A stretch of DNA of 64,000 nucleotides. It comes from Nostoc favosum CHAB5714 (GTDB lineage: Bacteria; Cyanobacteriota; Cyanobacteriia; Cyanobacteriales; Nostocaceae). Every line of letters starts with the position of its first letter. The first letter of the stretch is position 1. The notes under the pieces are model-generated. The model did no database searches. It was not told where the DNA came from and saw only the letters and a program-made list of their open reading frames with translations. The position numbers and the translations under genes are program-made. The stretch is from NCBI RefSeq assembly GCF_020829495.1, contig NZ_JAIVFQ010000001.1:186001-250000 (forward strand), in the 5' to 3' direction. Of this stretch, positions 1-8,480 are shown piece after piece.

Positions 1-60
1 CAGGATAGAAAGTTTTATAAGCATTACTCCCATCGTCTGCAGTCGATGAAAGCTGTGTAA
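1..60 (+). CDS. 3' end of an unidentified CDS (partial)
   Basis: Frame 1 is open from the window edge to a TAA at 58-60 and reads QDRKFYKHYSHRLQSMKAV. An imperfect hairpin follows at once, as expected for the end of a gene. Nineteen residues are too few to assign a family, so this could also be chance. Confidence 0.3.
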   Translation, partial: QDRKFYKHYSHRLQSMKAV

Positions 61-93
61 AATTTGGATTGGGGGAATCCACCTCCCCAAATT
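61..93 (+). terminator. Possible terminator hairpin
   Basis: AATTTGG at 61-67 pairs with CCAAATT at 87-93, with further G/C pairing inside. It directly follows a stop codon. The T-tract after it is weak (CTCTTTG). Confidence 0.35.
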
Positions 94-479
94 CTCTTTG
101 CTGAGACTTCCTCAGAAAAAGAACCACCAGTAGCAACGGTTGTATCGTTGGTCTTGGTATAGGAGTTATTTACTCCATAAACTGCTGACTACTTTTGTAA
201 TAAATTTGATTTATTTCATAGTCAGAACTAATCATTGATTTTATTTTTTTAAATTAACTTGTTGCCGCTAATCACCTCTATTTTGGTTGAAGTTGTAGTT
301 GTTATTAGTTTATCAATATCGTTCAGTATATATTTGCCAGTTTGGCAGATTTTTGCAAATAAATATTAAATTAATCACTGCTATAGAAAACCTACCATGC
401 TAAAAATTTTAAATTAGCATAGTAGGCTCTCAGATACTCAATCAACTCTAGGCCAGAATTTCTGGATTCCAAATTGTTT

Positions 480-899
480 TTAATTGACTCCACAGCGTTT
501 CAAGGAAATATCTTGGCTGCCTTCTGGTTTTAATGGCGATTTCCTTGATTGATGTTCGTTAATTGGGTGTCCCAATCTCTGCTCTAAACTACCACCACGG
601 ATTTCTGTTTTTTGCTTTCCAACTACTTCAAGATAAGCAGGTCTTGAATCTTTCAGCATTTTTAGATTTTCACTTTGCTGTTGTTTTGCTCTGTTGGTTT
701 GAGAGTTTTCTTTAAGCAATCGATTGTAGGTACGGTACGGAATGTAATGGAGAGGATTATAACCAGCAAAACGTAGCATTAAAACACATGCCCAGGAATA
801 CTTTCCAGCAATAATTGCTTCAACTACTTTGTCAAATTGTTGAGCCTTGACTGTTGTATCTAAGTTACTACTAATACCAGCAATGTCTTGATTCATCAT
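480..899 (-). CDS. HetP-family heterocyst differentiation protein
   Basis: This 139-aa protein carries the HetP core at about residues 22-65. Recognisable parts are [20 protein letters not shown] and [20 protein letters not shown]. HetP and its paralogues control commitment of vegetative cells to heterocysts in Anabaena; some paralogues delay commitment. The C-terminal half (about 70-139) is polar, low in hydrophobics and probably disordered. Which paralogue this is cannot be settled here. In Anabaena the original hetP lies downstream of the ABC transporter gene hetC, and an ABC-ATPase fragment on the same strand lies about 1.8 kb upstream. Family call is firm, exact role is not. Confidence 0.85.
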   Translation of the reverse strand: MMNQDIAGISSNLDTTVKAQQFDKVVEAIIAGKYSWACVLMLRFAGYNPLHYIPYRTYNRLLKENSQTNRAKQQQSENLKMLKDSRPAYLEVVGKQKTEIRGGSLEQRLGHPINEHQSRKSPLKPEGSQDISLKRCGVN

Positions 900-1068
900 A
901 GTGTTTAGTTATCTTGGATGAAGTAAGCTAGTTAAATTTCTGCGATTGTTAGTGTTTAAATTGAGGTTTACAAACTGCACTAACCTTTTTGCAGCTGTTG
1001 AATCGCTTTCAGGTAATTATCAGCAATTTGGCGGTGTTAGATGTTGACGAAGGATAAAAATCTATCAA

Positions 1069-1335
1069 TCAACAGACACGTACATAATTTTCCCAAACTC
1101 TGATTGGCTCCCGTAGCTTTGAATGATAAAGATACAGGCTGAAACTTCTCTGCTGTTTAAGCTTTACCTTGGCGCTATTGAGCAGAGTTTTAGTAATTTT
1201 GGCTGATAACTCCCTTAATAAACTAGTTTTGGCAAGAGCTAGCTCGTAGTAGGGATACAAATTATATAGATTCATTCCTGAACTGTCCCCTTGGCTTGAG
1301 GTTTCGACTGCATTTGACCTGATGATTTTTTTCAT
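1069..1335 (-). CDS. Small hypothetical protein (88 aa)
   Basis: An ATG-started frame of 88 residues on the same strand as the HetP-like gene and 170 bp upstream of it. It is basic and Leu/Tyr-rich, with a middle segment (about 35-65) that could be helical, and no signal peptide. I recognise no family. It sits in AT-rich, gene-poor DNA, so it may be a chance reading frame or a diverged small regulator. Confidence 0.35.
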   Translation of the reverse strand: MKKIIRSNAVETSSQGDSSGMNLYNLYPYYELALAKTSLLRELSAKITKTLLNSAKVKLKQQRSFSLYLYHSKLREPIRVWENYVRVC

Positions 1336-2237
1336 GAAGTAACCATTGATTAAAAACTTGATTGTTTTTAATCAATTTTGTTGGCTGCTCAGTCTTAATT
1401 ATCCAGATTTCCTGCGATGAATTGAGGAAACTTTCCTTATAGCTTGTTAGTAAGTGAAAGGTAAAAATTTATCTTTTGTCTTCTCATTTTACTGGTAGGA
1501 CAAAAGTCTTGGCGTAGCTCTTAGTAGATGCAGTTTTGTCCTCTGAAACTTTCTCAACTCCTAATTCAATAAATCTTCTCTGTTAAAACGCCTGTATTTC
1601 TTACTACTGCTTAATTAAGCATTTTCCGGCAACTTTCCATATTTTTTCGATTAGTGGTAAAAATTTATTTATCTTTGAGCTTTAATAACGCCATTCGTAT
1701 TTATACTATTTTTTGTCGTTAATGTCATCTACTAAGTTAGTAGATTTTTAAGTTAAATTTACTGAATGTATTTCGATACGTACTTGCGGATTGTGCAACT
1801 TTAAATTTTGTCCTACTTTGCTAATTCATGAGGGGTCTGACCCCCCATACAATCTCAATTTAAACCCTTTATTATTGTCGAGTTGCTAGAAAATACTACC
1901 ATTAACTATGATGTAAAACAAGTTATAAAAATAGTAAAATTTAAAGAATAAAAACTTTCCAGGCATAAGATTGAACGTATTTTATTAATAAGTTCAATTA
2001 GAGAATTATATTTGTTATCCTTATATTTCTTGATTTACAAGAACTACAGCTTTAGCGTATCTAAATAAAATCACTGTAAACTTATCGTGAATTATTTCAT
2101 GATTATCAGCTAGTAATGATAAATAGCCTAGTTGTGAAAAAAATACTGGCTAGTAGTAATAGAGATAGCTGGTTTGAATTATCATTAATTGAATAAAGCA
2201 AAATACTTGTAGCAAGATGCTTGGAATAAAAAAAATA
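1336..2237. other. AT-rich intergenic DNA, no gene seen
   Basis: No convincing coding frame is visible. A short GGGGTCTGACCCC palindrome lies near 1834-1847. Otherwise nothing could be supported. Confidence 0.5.
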
Positions 2238-2340
2238 TATAGCAATCCTAAATCCTTTGTGAGATAAAAATCGCTGAAAAGCCTATAATTACGTACTTTT
2301 AATCTCAGTATTTTCTCACGTTTCAATTCGGATTGCTATA
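2238..2340. mobile_element. MITE-like palindromic element
   Basis: TATAGCAATCC at 2238-2248 is inverted as GGATTGCTATA at 2330-2340, an 11-bp perfect terminal repeat. Inside, GTGAGA near 2259 pairs with TCTCAC near 2314, so almost the whole 103 bp can fold into one long hairpin. There is no coding capacity. Related end sequences (ATGATTTAGGACTGCTA) occur near 20190 and 50950. Confidence 0.5.
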
Positions 2341-2475
2341 GCAGGTTAAGTCAGTAAAATATTCAAAAGCTTATTAATAGAGATAAAGTTAACTAACACA
2401 TAATATTGTTAAGTTGATTCAACAGTAACTTATAGAAGAATCGTAATTTGTTTTTGAAAAAATTTAAGTAGTCTT

Positions 2476-2550
2476 GTAGGGTGTGTTAGCGGAGCGTAAC
2501 GCACCATTCTAAGATTTGGGTGCGTTACGCTATCGCTAACACACCCCTAC
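2476..2550. mobile_element. Palindromic repeat (GTAGGGTGTGTTAGCG type)
   Basis: GTAGGGTGTGTTAGCG at 2476-2491 is inverted, with one extra base, as CGCTAACACACCCCTAC ending at 2550. GCGTAACGCACC inside pairs with GGTGCGTTACGC. The 75-bp unit is a near-complete hairpin with no reading frame, like the non-autonomous repeats common in cyanobacterial genomes. Confidence 0.55.
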
Positions 2551-2648
2551 GTGGATTTCAAAAATAAAATCGGAGTCCTATATGTGTCTTAATCTTTAAA
2601 ACTTTTATAAAGTTGAGATTATGGATGCTGTGGCAGTTGGGCTAAATG

Positions 2649-2760
2649 CTAGTCAAAACTACCAATGTTTATGAGTTCGCGATCGGTGCCTTGCTCAACA
2701 CGAATACCTCGGTCTAAAACAAAGATATAGTTGGCATAGAGTAGTCTTGAATTCTCAATG
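2649..2760 (-). pseudogene. C-terminal fragment of an ABC-transporter ATPase
   Basis: The minus strand reads LLYANYIFVLDRGIRVEQGT followed by DRELINIGSFD and a TAG at 2651-2649. This matches the end of an ABC nucleotide-binding domain just after the H-loop (consensus like ADRIFVLDRGRIVEQGTHEEL). The frame is stopped upstream by a TAA, and no Walker or signature motif was found further along the strand, so only the tail remains. It may be the remnant of a hetC-like transporter upstream of the HetP-like gene, but the fragment is too short to show that. Confidence 0.55.
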
Positions 2761-3301
2761 CTCAACTCTTACCATTACTAAAATTTTCCTTCGCTTCCGG
2801 AAACACTCGGAAAATAAAATCACAAATCTAGACTCTGCTTTCTCAGAGAAAGACAGGCTAAATTTAGCAACGCATATACCATAAGTAGGTAGGCAGAAAT
2901 AATTAGAATATAGTCTAGGGTGTATTACGGCTTTTAGCAGCTACTGAAAACCTAAAAACTTAAGCTAAATCTAGTTTCCAGCCTCTAGCTGGAAATGCTC
3001 CTCATTGGGTACTTGCTGCAAATATAGCGTTTCCCAAGCAACTGAGGTACACCAAAATCTTGTTTATCAAGGTTAGTAGCTTTGAAAACATACATCACCA
3101 GGTCGGGAACCGCTATAAAAGCTAATACGGTTCAGTTAAGGTTACAACTCTTTCAAAGTCAATTTTTTTAACGAACCGCAGAGGCGCAGAGAACACAGAG
3201 AAAATGCTTAACCCGAGCGTATTGCTATAAAAGCTTGCTCTAGATTGGCTTTCACCTTGAGTTGACACGCATGATAGCTGTGCGCTTGTATGTGTGTTTT
3301 A
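2761..3301. other. Intergenic DNA with a short dispersed repeat
   Basis: No gene is visible. Positions about 3172-3202 hold AACGAACCGCAGAGGCGCAG-type sequence, which recurs in variant form near 7800, 30880, 31380 and (inverted) 32035. Confidence 0.45.
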
Positions 3302-5707
3302 TCAATTAATAACTAAGTAAATTCCCCAAATTGCCATTGCCCGTAAGTAAGTGCTAGCGCGGAAAGTACCAGCTGCGGTGATAGCTTCAGGGGTGCGGAA
3401 TTGCAGCCCATTGTCATAAATTTGCTGCACCACAGCTTGCGTCAACCTAAACGCTTCATCTTTCATTCCCATTTGCACGAGAAAAGCCGCCAGGCCAAAG
3501 TTTATCCCTGTCCAGACTTCTAGGGGATGAGTCGCTTTGGGGTTTTCTGGTGAACCGTCAGGACGAACACCATTAGCAGCACCAAACTCACCATTGCAGA
3601 ATTTTAAAAAGCACGCATCATAAACAGTTTTTAGGGCAGAGAGAGCGCGATCGCTCGGTACAATATCTGGTAAGTCCAGCAGACGAGCGTAGAATTGTCC
3701 GCATAATTGATCCGCCATCACCACATCGGAACCACTTTCACTATCAAGTTTGTAATATTGCCCATTCCAGAGTTTTTCTTGGTAGATAGGAAGAGATTGT
3801 TGTAACCAAGTTTCATAAGTGGATTTTTGAACCGCCAACTCTGCTGTGTCACCTGTCTGGTAAGTTAATAAAATATCGCTAATTGCGATCGCAGCCTCTA
3901 GCGCTGCTAACCACAACCCACCACAATAGGCGCTGACACCCTGTAACCGCCAATCATCAAAGGTTTGATCAGGCGCACCGGAATTTTCGGGAATCCCATC
4001 GCCATCAATGTCAAAAGTTTTCAGGTAGTCGAGGGTTTGAACGATCGCACTCCAGCAATCTGCCAAGAATTCTACATCGTCAGCACCTGTGAGCAAAAAA
4101 TCACGGTATACTTGCAAGACAAAATCACTACCCAAATCTTTCCATAGATTGCAGTCTTGATAGCTGGTGTAGTTGGTTTTCTCCCATACGTGTTCATTCG
4201 GTGCGCCTAAATCGTGGGGTGTTGCACCTACTACTTTGCGAACTGCAATTGGGCTTTCTGCTTTAATTGTCATGTAATAGCCAATTATTCGGGGTGTATC
4301 ATCACCTTGAGGAATCGCCCGTGCAAATGCCCGCATTACCGACTTTTCTAATTCTGGAAACAGCATCAGTAGGGCAAAAGAGCCGTATAATCGCACATCT
4401 AGACTTTCATACCAACGGTAATCTAGGCACTCCAGCACTGCAAACTGACCGATGGGGTCAAGTTCTGATGCTGCACTCCAGAGAGTACCGCCGCTAGTGA
4501 GGTCGTAAAGCTCATTAAATAGAGCCATTTTAAACCAGTCGGGTAAATCTTCTCGGTCGAGAATCGGTTTTTGCCAACTTTGAATTTGCGATCGCCAGCT
4601 TTGGTATTCTTGTAGGGCAGTAGATGCGATCGCCCAGGCGTTGTTTCCACTTTTACCAAAAAAATCTGTATATCTGCGGTAATAGTTAACTCCGGCGGCA
4701 AATTCTGTGATTGGCAAATCCCAAGCGAGGACAAAGGGGATTTCGAGAGTTTCGCCTGGTTGGAGAGTGAAACGGAGTGCCATCGCAGCTCCTAATTGTG
4801 TATTCTCTATTGCTGTTGTATCTAAATAATTAGGCAAAGAACCATCTTTAGTAAAGCTTTGCCACACCTCATCACCCGTTCCTTCAGGATTCCATCGGCT
4901 GTGGTGAAATACTTCCACCTGGGGATGCTTCAGTGTCGCAATACACCAAGTTCCGTCACCTTCTTGCAAAGGTTCATCACTACCAACCCGACCTAAAACA
5001 CAGCCAAACTTTTGTGTGTTTTCAATTATCTGGTTGTAGTTTCCTTGACTTTCGCCCCAGCGTGGTTGGTATTCGTAAACCGGACTACCATCATCGCGCA
5101 CCCGCAGTTGAGGGGATTTTAGAGCGTTTGTAAACCAGCCCACCATATTTTGCCAAGTCAGCATGATGCTGAGAGTAATCGGTGCATCTGTGGGGTTGTG
5201 GGCATTCCAGAGGAATATTGCCACAGGGTAGCTAGTTTCTTGATAATTACCTGCCCAGATTGGGGAAAACTGCTCACAAGTCAACTGTGCTTGAAATACA
5301 TTTTCATACACAAACCAGCTACGTGGATATAGCACATGATAATTGCCCGTTCCCTTTGTGGCGGGAAGTGTCGGATACCATTGCCAAGCTTTGAGAGTGC
5401 CATCATCGGGCGCTTGGGTAGACAAAGCGTAGGCTTGGGAAGATGTGCTATTGGACTCAAACACACTGAATTGACAAGCGGGAACGTTTTTGAAGGTATG
5501 CTCACCGCCGTCGATGTGCCACAGGTTAAAATCTCCCCGTGAAGAACGACCGATGCAACCTGCACCAAAGCCACCTAAAGGCATACCATGCCAAGGGCCA
5601 TCATCGATATTACTTGCGTAGCGGACAGTATAAGGTTTGTCCCAACCTAAGCCGATAGGACGGCTCCAAGTGCAAGAGGGAATTTTCGGAGAGAGTTGAT
5701 TTGTCAT
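3302..5707 (-). CDS. GH116 family beta-glycosidase (GBA2-like)
   Basis: The 801-aa protein has the two-domain build of glycoside hydrolase family 116, related to human bile-acid beta-glucosidase GBA2 and bacterial TxGH116. The N-terminal beta-domain starts with PLGGFGAGCIGRSSRGDF (about 43-60). The (alpha/alpha)6 catalytic domain contains VLECLDYRWYESLDVRLYGS, with E426 aligning with the nucleophile region, and ENSGAPDQTFDDW, with D580 as likely acid/base. Their spacing of 154 residues matches GBA2 (150) and TxGH116 (152). No signal peptide is seen, so it is probably cytoplasmic. Natural substrate (glucosyl lipid or oligosaccharide) is unknown. It is transcribed alone. Confidence 0.9.
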   Translation of the reverse strand: MTNQLSPKIPSCTWSRPIGLGWDKPYTVRYASNIDDGPWHGMPLGGFGAGCIGRSSRGDFNLWHIDGGEHTFKNVPACQFSVFESNSTSSQAYALSTQAPDDGTLKAWQWYPTLPATKGTGNYHVLYPRSWFVYENVFQAQLTCEQFSPIWAGNYQETSYPVAIFLWNAHNPTDAPITLSIMLTWQNMVGWFTNALKSPQLRVRDDGSPVYEYQPRWGESQGNYNQIIENTQKFGCVLGRVGSDEPLQEGDGTWCIATLKHPQVEVFHHSRWNPEGTGDEVWQSFTKDGSLPNYLDTTAIENTQLGAAMALRFTLQPGETLEIPFVLAWDLPITEFAAGVNYYRRYTDFFGKSGNNAWAIASTALQEYQSWRSQIQSWQKPILDREDLPDWFKMALFNELYDLTSGGTLWSAASELDPIGQFAVLECLDYRWYESLDVRLYGSFALLMLFPELEKSVMRAFARAIPQGDDTPRIIGYYMTIKAESPIAVRKVVGATPHDLGAPNEHVWEKTNYTSYQDCNLWKDLGSDFVLQVYRDFLLTGADDVEFLADCWSAIVQTLDYLKTFDIDGDGIPENSGAPDQTFDDWRLQGVSAYCGGLWLAALEAAIAISDILLTYQTGDTAELAVQKSTYETWLQQSLPIYQEKLWNGQYYKLDSESGSDVVMADQLCGQFYARLLDLPDIVPSDRALSALKTVYDACFLKFCNGEFGAANGVRPDGSPENPKATHPLEVWTGINFGLAAFLVQMGMKDEAFRLTQAVVQQIYDNGLQFRTPEAITAAGTFRASTYLRAMAIWGIYLVIN

Positions 5708-5891
5708 CGCCTAATGTTACAGCGTGCGGTTACGTCAATGAAGACTAACGCGATGTGCGATTTTTCTCAAGTAAAACGCAGTAAGGGTGTAACAATGAAC
5801 AATATTGTGACCTGACTATACAAATTTATATTAGACAAAAGCTTTTTAGATAGCATTAAATTAAGTGCAAGTTTAATGCATAATAAACTCT

Positions 5892-6182
5892 ATGCTAAAT
5901 ATTAGTCGAGACATCCATTCACTCTCTAGTTTTAAGCGCAATACCTTGGAATTCGTACAGCAGATGAAGCAGACAGGCAAACCTGTAGTGCTGACAATTA
6001 ATGGTAAGACCGAACTTGTGGTTCAAGATGCAGAATCTTACCAAAAACTGCTGGATGCATTGGAAAGATTAGAAGCGATCGCCTCAATTAAGCAGGGACT
6101 TGAAGATGTAGAGGCTGGTAGAACCAGTACCCTTAGCGAATTTGAGCAAGAAATGCAGCAAAAGTATGGCATTTCAAGTTAG
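5892..6182 (+). CDS. Phd/YefM-family antitoxin
   Basis: This 96-aa protein has the Phd/YefM fold: a DNA-binding N-terminal half (LNISRDIHSLSSFKRNTLEF, then GKPVVLTINGKTELVVQDAE) and a charged C-terminal toxin-binding tail. Such antitoxins neutralise RelE/ParE or Doc toxins and repress their own promoter. Its stop codon overlaps the start of the toxin reading frame at 6166, as expected for a TA operon. The antitoxin is intact while the toxin is frameshifted. Confidence 0.85.
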   Translation: MLNISRDIHSLSSFKRNTLEFVQQMKQTGKPVVLTINGKTELVVQDAESYQKLLDALERLEAIASIKQGLEDVEAGRTSTLSEFEQEMQQKYGISS

Positions 6183-6500
6183 GGTGACTCAGACTGCAAA
6201 AGCTGAAATTGATACTGCTTACTCTTGGTTGAGACAGCGTAACCCAGTTTATGCGGATAAATGGTTTCGGGAGTTGATGGATACTATTGCGACTCTGCAA
6301 GAAAAGCCTCTACGTTGCCTCTAGCTCCAGAAAATGATGCACTTACTGAAGAAATCCGTCAACTTATTTACGCTAAGTCAAGAAATAAGTACCGAATTTT
6401 GTTCGCTATTCGGGAAGATACTGTTTTTGTGCTTCATGTACGTCATAGCTCGCAAGCTCCACTGATAGGCGAGGAAGTTGACGAGGAAGAAGAATTTTAA
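6166..6500 (+). pseudogene. RelE/ParE-family toxin, frameshifted
   Basis: The first frame from ATG 6166 reads MAFQVRVTQTAKAEIDTAYS and continues to ATLQEKPLRCL before TAG near 6323. The neighbouring frame continues with LAPENDALTEEIRQLIYAKS and YRILFAIREDTVFVLHVRHS to 6500. Together they make one complete ParE/RelE protein of about 111 aa. Adding one C in CGTTGCCTCTAGCT (about 6313-6326) would restore KPLRCPLAPEN, so a single-base deletion is the simplest lesion. A sequencing error cannot be excluded. An upstream in-frame TTG at 6142 is less likely as the start because it lies inside the antitoxin. Confidence 0.8.
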
Positions 6501-6653
6501 TTGTTAAAAGCGTGGCGTAGCCTCTCGTACAGAAGCGGCTTGTCGTAGACATCGCTCACCCTTTGAACTTGGTAATCTTTATTGGTCGCATTGAAATTCA
6601 AATTGTATATGTGGGCACTCTAAAGTTAAGCAACATATTGGAGACTAATTTCT

Positions 6654-7127
6654 ATGTCCACAGCCCCAATTAGTGCAACACTAGCGCAATCAGAAAGAGA
6701 TGCTGTGTTGCAAGCGATCGCCACAATAAAAGAAAAACTACCATTTTTGATTGATTTAAGTAACGAGGAGCGTAAAGCTTTACCCAAGATGGGAGATAAA
6801 AGCCGCGCATTTGTAAGCATTGCATTGGAGGTAGCGACACAGAACCCAGAGTTTTTACCGCGATCATTTGACCTCAATGAGATGCGGAAAGACGTACAAT
6901 TATTTGAAGCTTTGTATCCAGTATTGCTGTCTTTGTCACAATTACAAGAGTTGCTGGATGATACTTCGCTAGCAGTGGGTAGTGAAGCTTATGCAGCTGC
7001 CTTGCAGGTGTATAATTATGCCAAAGCTAGTGGACAAGGCGCTGGTTTAGATGCAGTAGTTGAGGAAATGGGGCAAAGGTTCGCCCGTAAATCTCGGAAA
7101 GTCAAGCCTCAAGCAGCAGCATTGTAG
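6654..7127 (+). CDS. Conserved cyanobacterial hypothetical protein (157 aa)
   Basis: A soluble, largely helical protein of 157 residues beginning MSTAPISATLAQSERDAVLQ, with an AATLPF-like hydrophobic helix (FLIDLSNEERKALPKMGDKS) and a basic C-terminus (RFARKSRKVKPQ). TTGGAGACT 11-19 bases before the ATG could be a ribosome site. I recognise it only as a recurring hypothetical protein type; no catalytic motif, signal peptide or membrane segment is visible. Codon use and length support a real gene. Confidence 0.75.
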   Translation: MSTAPISATLAQSERDAVLQAIATIKEKLPFLIDLSNEERKALPKMGDKSRAFVSIALEVATQNPEFLPRSFDLNEMRKDVQLFEALYPVLLSLSQLQELLDDTSLAVGSEAYAAALQVYNYAKASGQGAGLDAVVEEMGQRFARKSRKVKPQAAAL

Positions 7128-7138
7128 AAAATAGCTCG

Positions 7139-7461
7139 GCGATGTCTACGACGGGCTACGCCTACGCACTTCTAAGGTGCAATGTTGAGGTTCAGAACTC
7201 GGATGTTGGAGTAAATTGCTCGGCGTTCCGAGTTCTGAACTCGAAGCTTCAACCTCGGAACATGGAATTTCGAGATAAGAACACGAAACTTTAAGCTATG
7301 AACAGCAACATCTGAGATACAAGAGTGAATGATGGAGAGTGGAAGGCGATGGTTTACTCTTTGAACTCGGAACTTCGACCTCTGAACTCGGAAGTTCGAC
7401 CTTTGATCTCGAAACTTTATGCTCAGAACAGCAACATCTGAGATACAAGGGTGAATGATGG
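7139..7461. repeat. Array of GAACTCGGAA-type repeats
   Basis: Multiple direct and inverted copies of GAACTCGGAA/TTCCGAGTTC occur, for example near 7195, 7230, 7370 and 7385. A longer unit, ACAGCAACATCTGAGATACA plus GAGTGAATGATGG, is repeated at about 7302-7335 and 7429-7461. The same family recurs at about 8425-8485, where it covers the start of the UPF0182 gene, and inverted at about 52209-52275 and 52450-52475. The left edge holds a GATGTCTACGACGGGCTACG palindromic repeat. Confidence 0.65.
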
Positions 7462-7540
7462 TGATTCAAGGGCGAATATTTTCCTTATTATTCCATCTTC
7501 ACAAACTTGCAAACTAAAGCTACCACAAATATCTTGCGTA

Positions 7541-7563
7541 GGGGCACAACATTGTTGTGCCCT
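7541..7563. repeat. GGGGCACAACATTGTTGTGCCC palindrome
   Basis: A near-perfect 22-bp inverted repeat, flanked by GTAG. A related GGGCACGGCA palindrome lies at 62239-62259. The two overlapping reading frames across this interval are only by-products of the palindrome. Confidence 0.5.
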
Positions 7564-7820
7564 GATAGAACTGTTCACCGCAGCCAAGAATTTATTTGTA
7601 ATTTTCCCTAAAAGAACTTTGATAGATAAAAAATGCGTTGCGTAGCCCGTTGTAGACATGACTTGGTATGTAATGGTACGTCTACGCTTATCCTGAGAAC
7701 TCGGATATTCTAAACTATAACTAGATTGTTATACCAATTCTGTATGAAGATGCGCTAAACCATATATAAATACAAAAAAGAAAAAAGAAGTAAGAAAAAC
7801 GAACCGCAAAGGACGCAAAG

Positions 7821-7860
<40 letters not shown>

Positions 7861-7907
7861 TTAGAAGGGTTTGGCGCAGCCTCACAAAGAAATGGTATTA
7901 GCACTCG

Positions 7908-8156
7908 ATGATGGTACAAATCACATTTAAGGTTGAAGCATTTTGGGATTCAGACGCAGAAGTTTGGGTAGCAACTAGTGATGACGTACCTGGATTGGTA
8001 ACAGAAGCTTCTACGATTGAGGTTCTGACGCAAAAGCTGCGAGAAATAATTCCAGAACTGATCATTCTCAACAAAATTGTCCCTCCTGACTATGTGGGTT
8101 CTATCACTTTTGAGTTAACCAGCCATCGACAAGAGTTCATTAAGGTGGCTTCATAG
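7908..8156 (+). CDS. HicB-like antitoxin (DUF1902 type)
   Basis: The 82-aa protein starts MMVQITFKVEAFWDSDAEVW and continues VATSDDVPGLVTEASTIEVL, the beta-beta-alpha fold of HicB/DUF1902 antitoxins that mimic a degenerate RNase H. The next gene begins one base after its stop codon and encodes a HicA-type toxin, giving a toxin-antitoxin operon in antitoxin-first order. It lacks an added helix-turn-helix domain, so autoregulation may rely on the complex or be absent. Confidence 0.8.
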   Translation: MMVQITFKVEAFWDSDAEVWVATSDDVPGLVTEASTIEVLTQKLREIIPELIILNKIVPPDYVGSITFELTSHRQEFIKVAS

Positions 8157-8359
8157 ATGGGTGCGTCGTTTACTCCTGAGTTGAAAAAGATGCTTTCAGA
8201 AGTTGGGTGCTACTTTGAACGGCAAGGCAAAGGAGATCATGAAATCTGGTACAGTCCAATTACAGATCGTCGGTTTGTTGTAGACGGAACCGAACCATCA
8301 AGTCACGCCATACCGCTAACGAAGTTTTAAAACAAGCTGGACTTCCGAAAGCCTTTTAG
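8157..8359 (+). pseudogene. HicA-family mRNA interferase toxin, broken by a 5-bp duplication
   Basis: ATG 8157 reads MGASFTPELKKMLSEVGCYF then ERQGKGDHEIWYSPITDRRF and VVDGT, typical of HicA including the GDHEIW box around the catalytic His. The frame is then lost and ends at TAA 8328-8330 (57 aa). GAACC is tandemly duplicated at 8287-8291 and 8292-8296. Removing one copy restores IKSRHTANEVLKQAGLPKAF and a TAG at 8357-8359, giving a normal 65-aa HicA. The catalytic His survives but the C-terminal strand and helix are replaced, so activity is doubtful. Confidence 0.85.
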
Positions 8360-8480
8360 GGAGGTAGCAAGTAGCAAGTAAGGAGGGTAGAACAGGAAAA
8401 TAGACTTCTAATCAGCAAGCTTGAGGCTGGGAACTCGGAACTTCGTGCCTTGAACTGCAACAACCGAGTTCTAAGGATGA

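Noticed and set aside
7423..7659. Two opposed frames of 78 and 64 codons
   Set aside because: Both run over a palindromic repeat and GAACTCGG-type repeats; their near-symmetry is a by-product of the palindrome.
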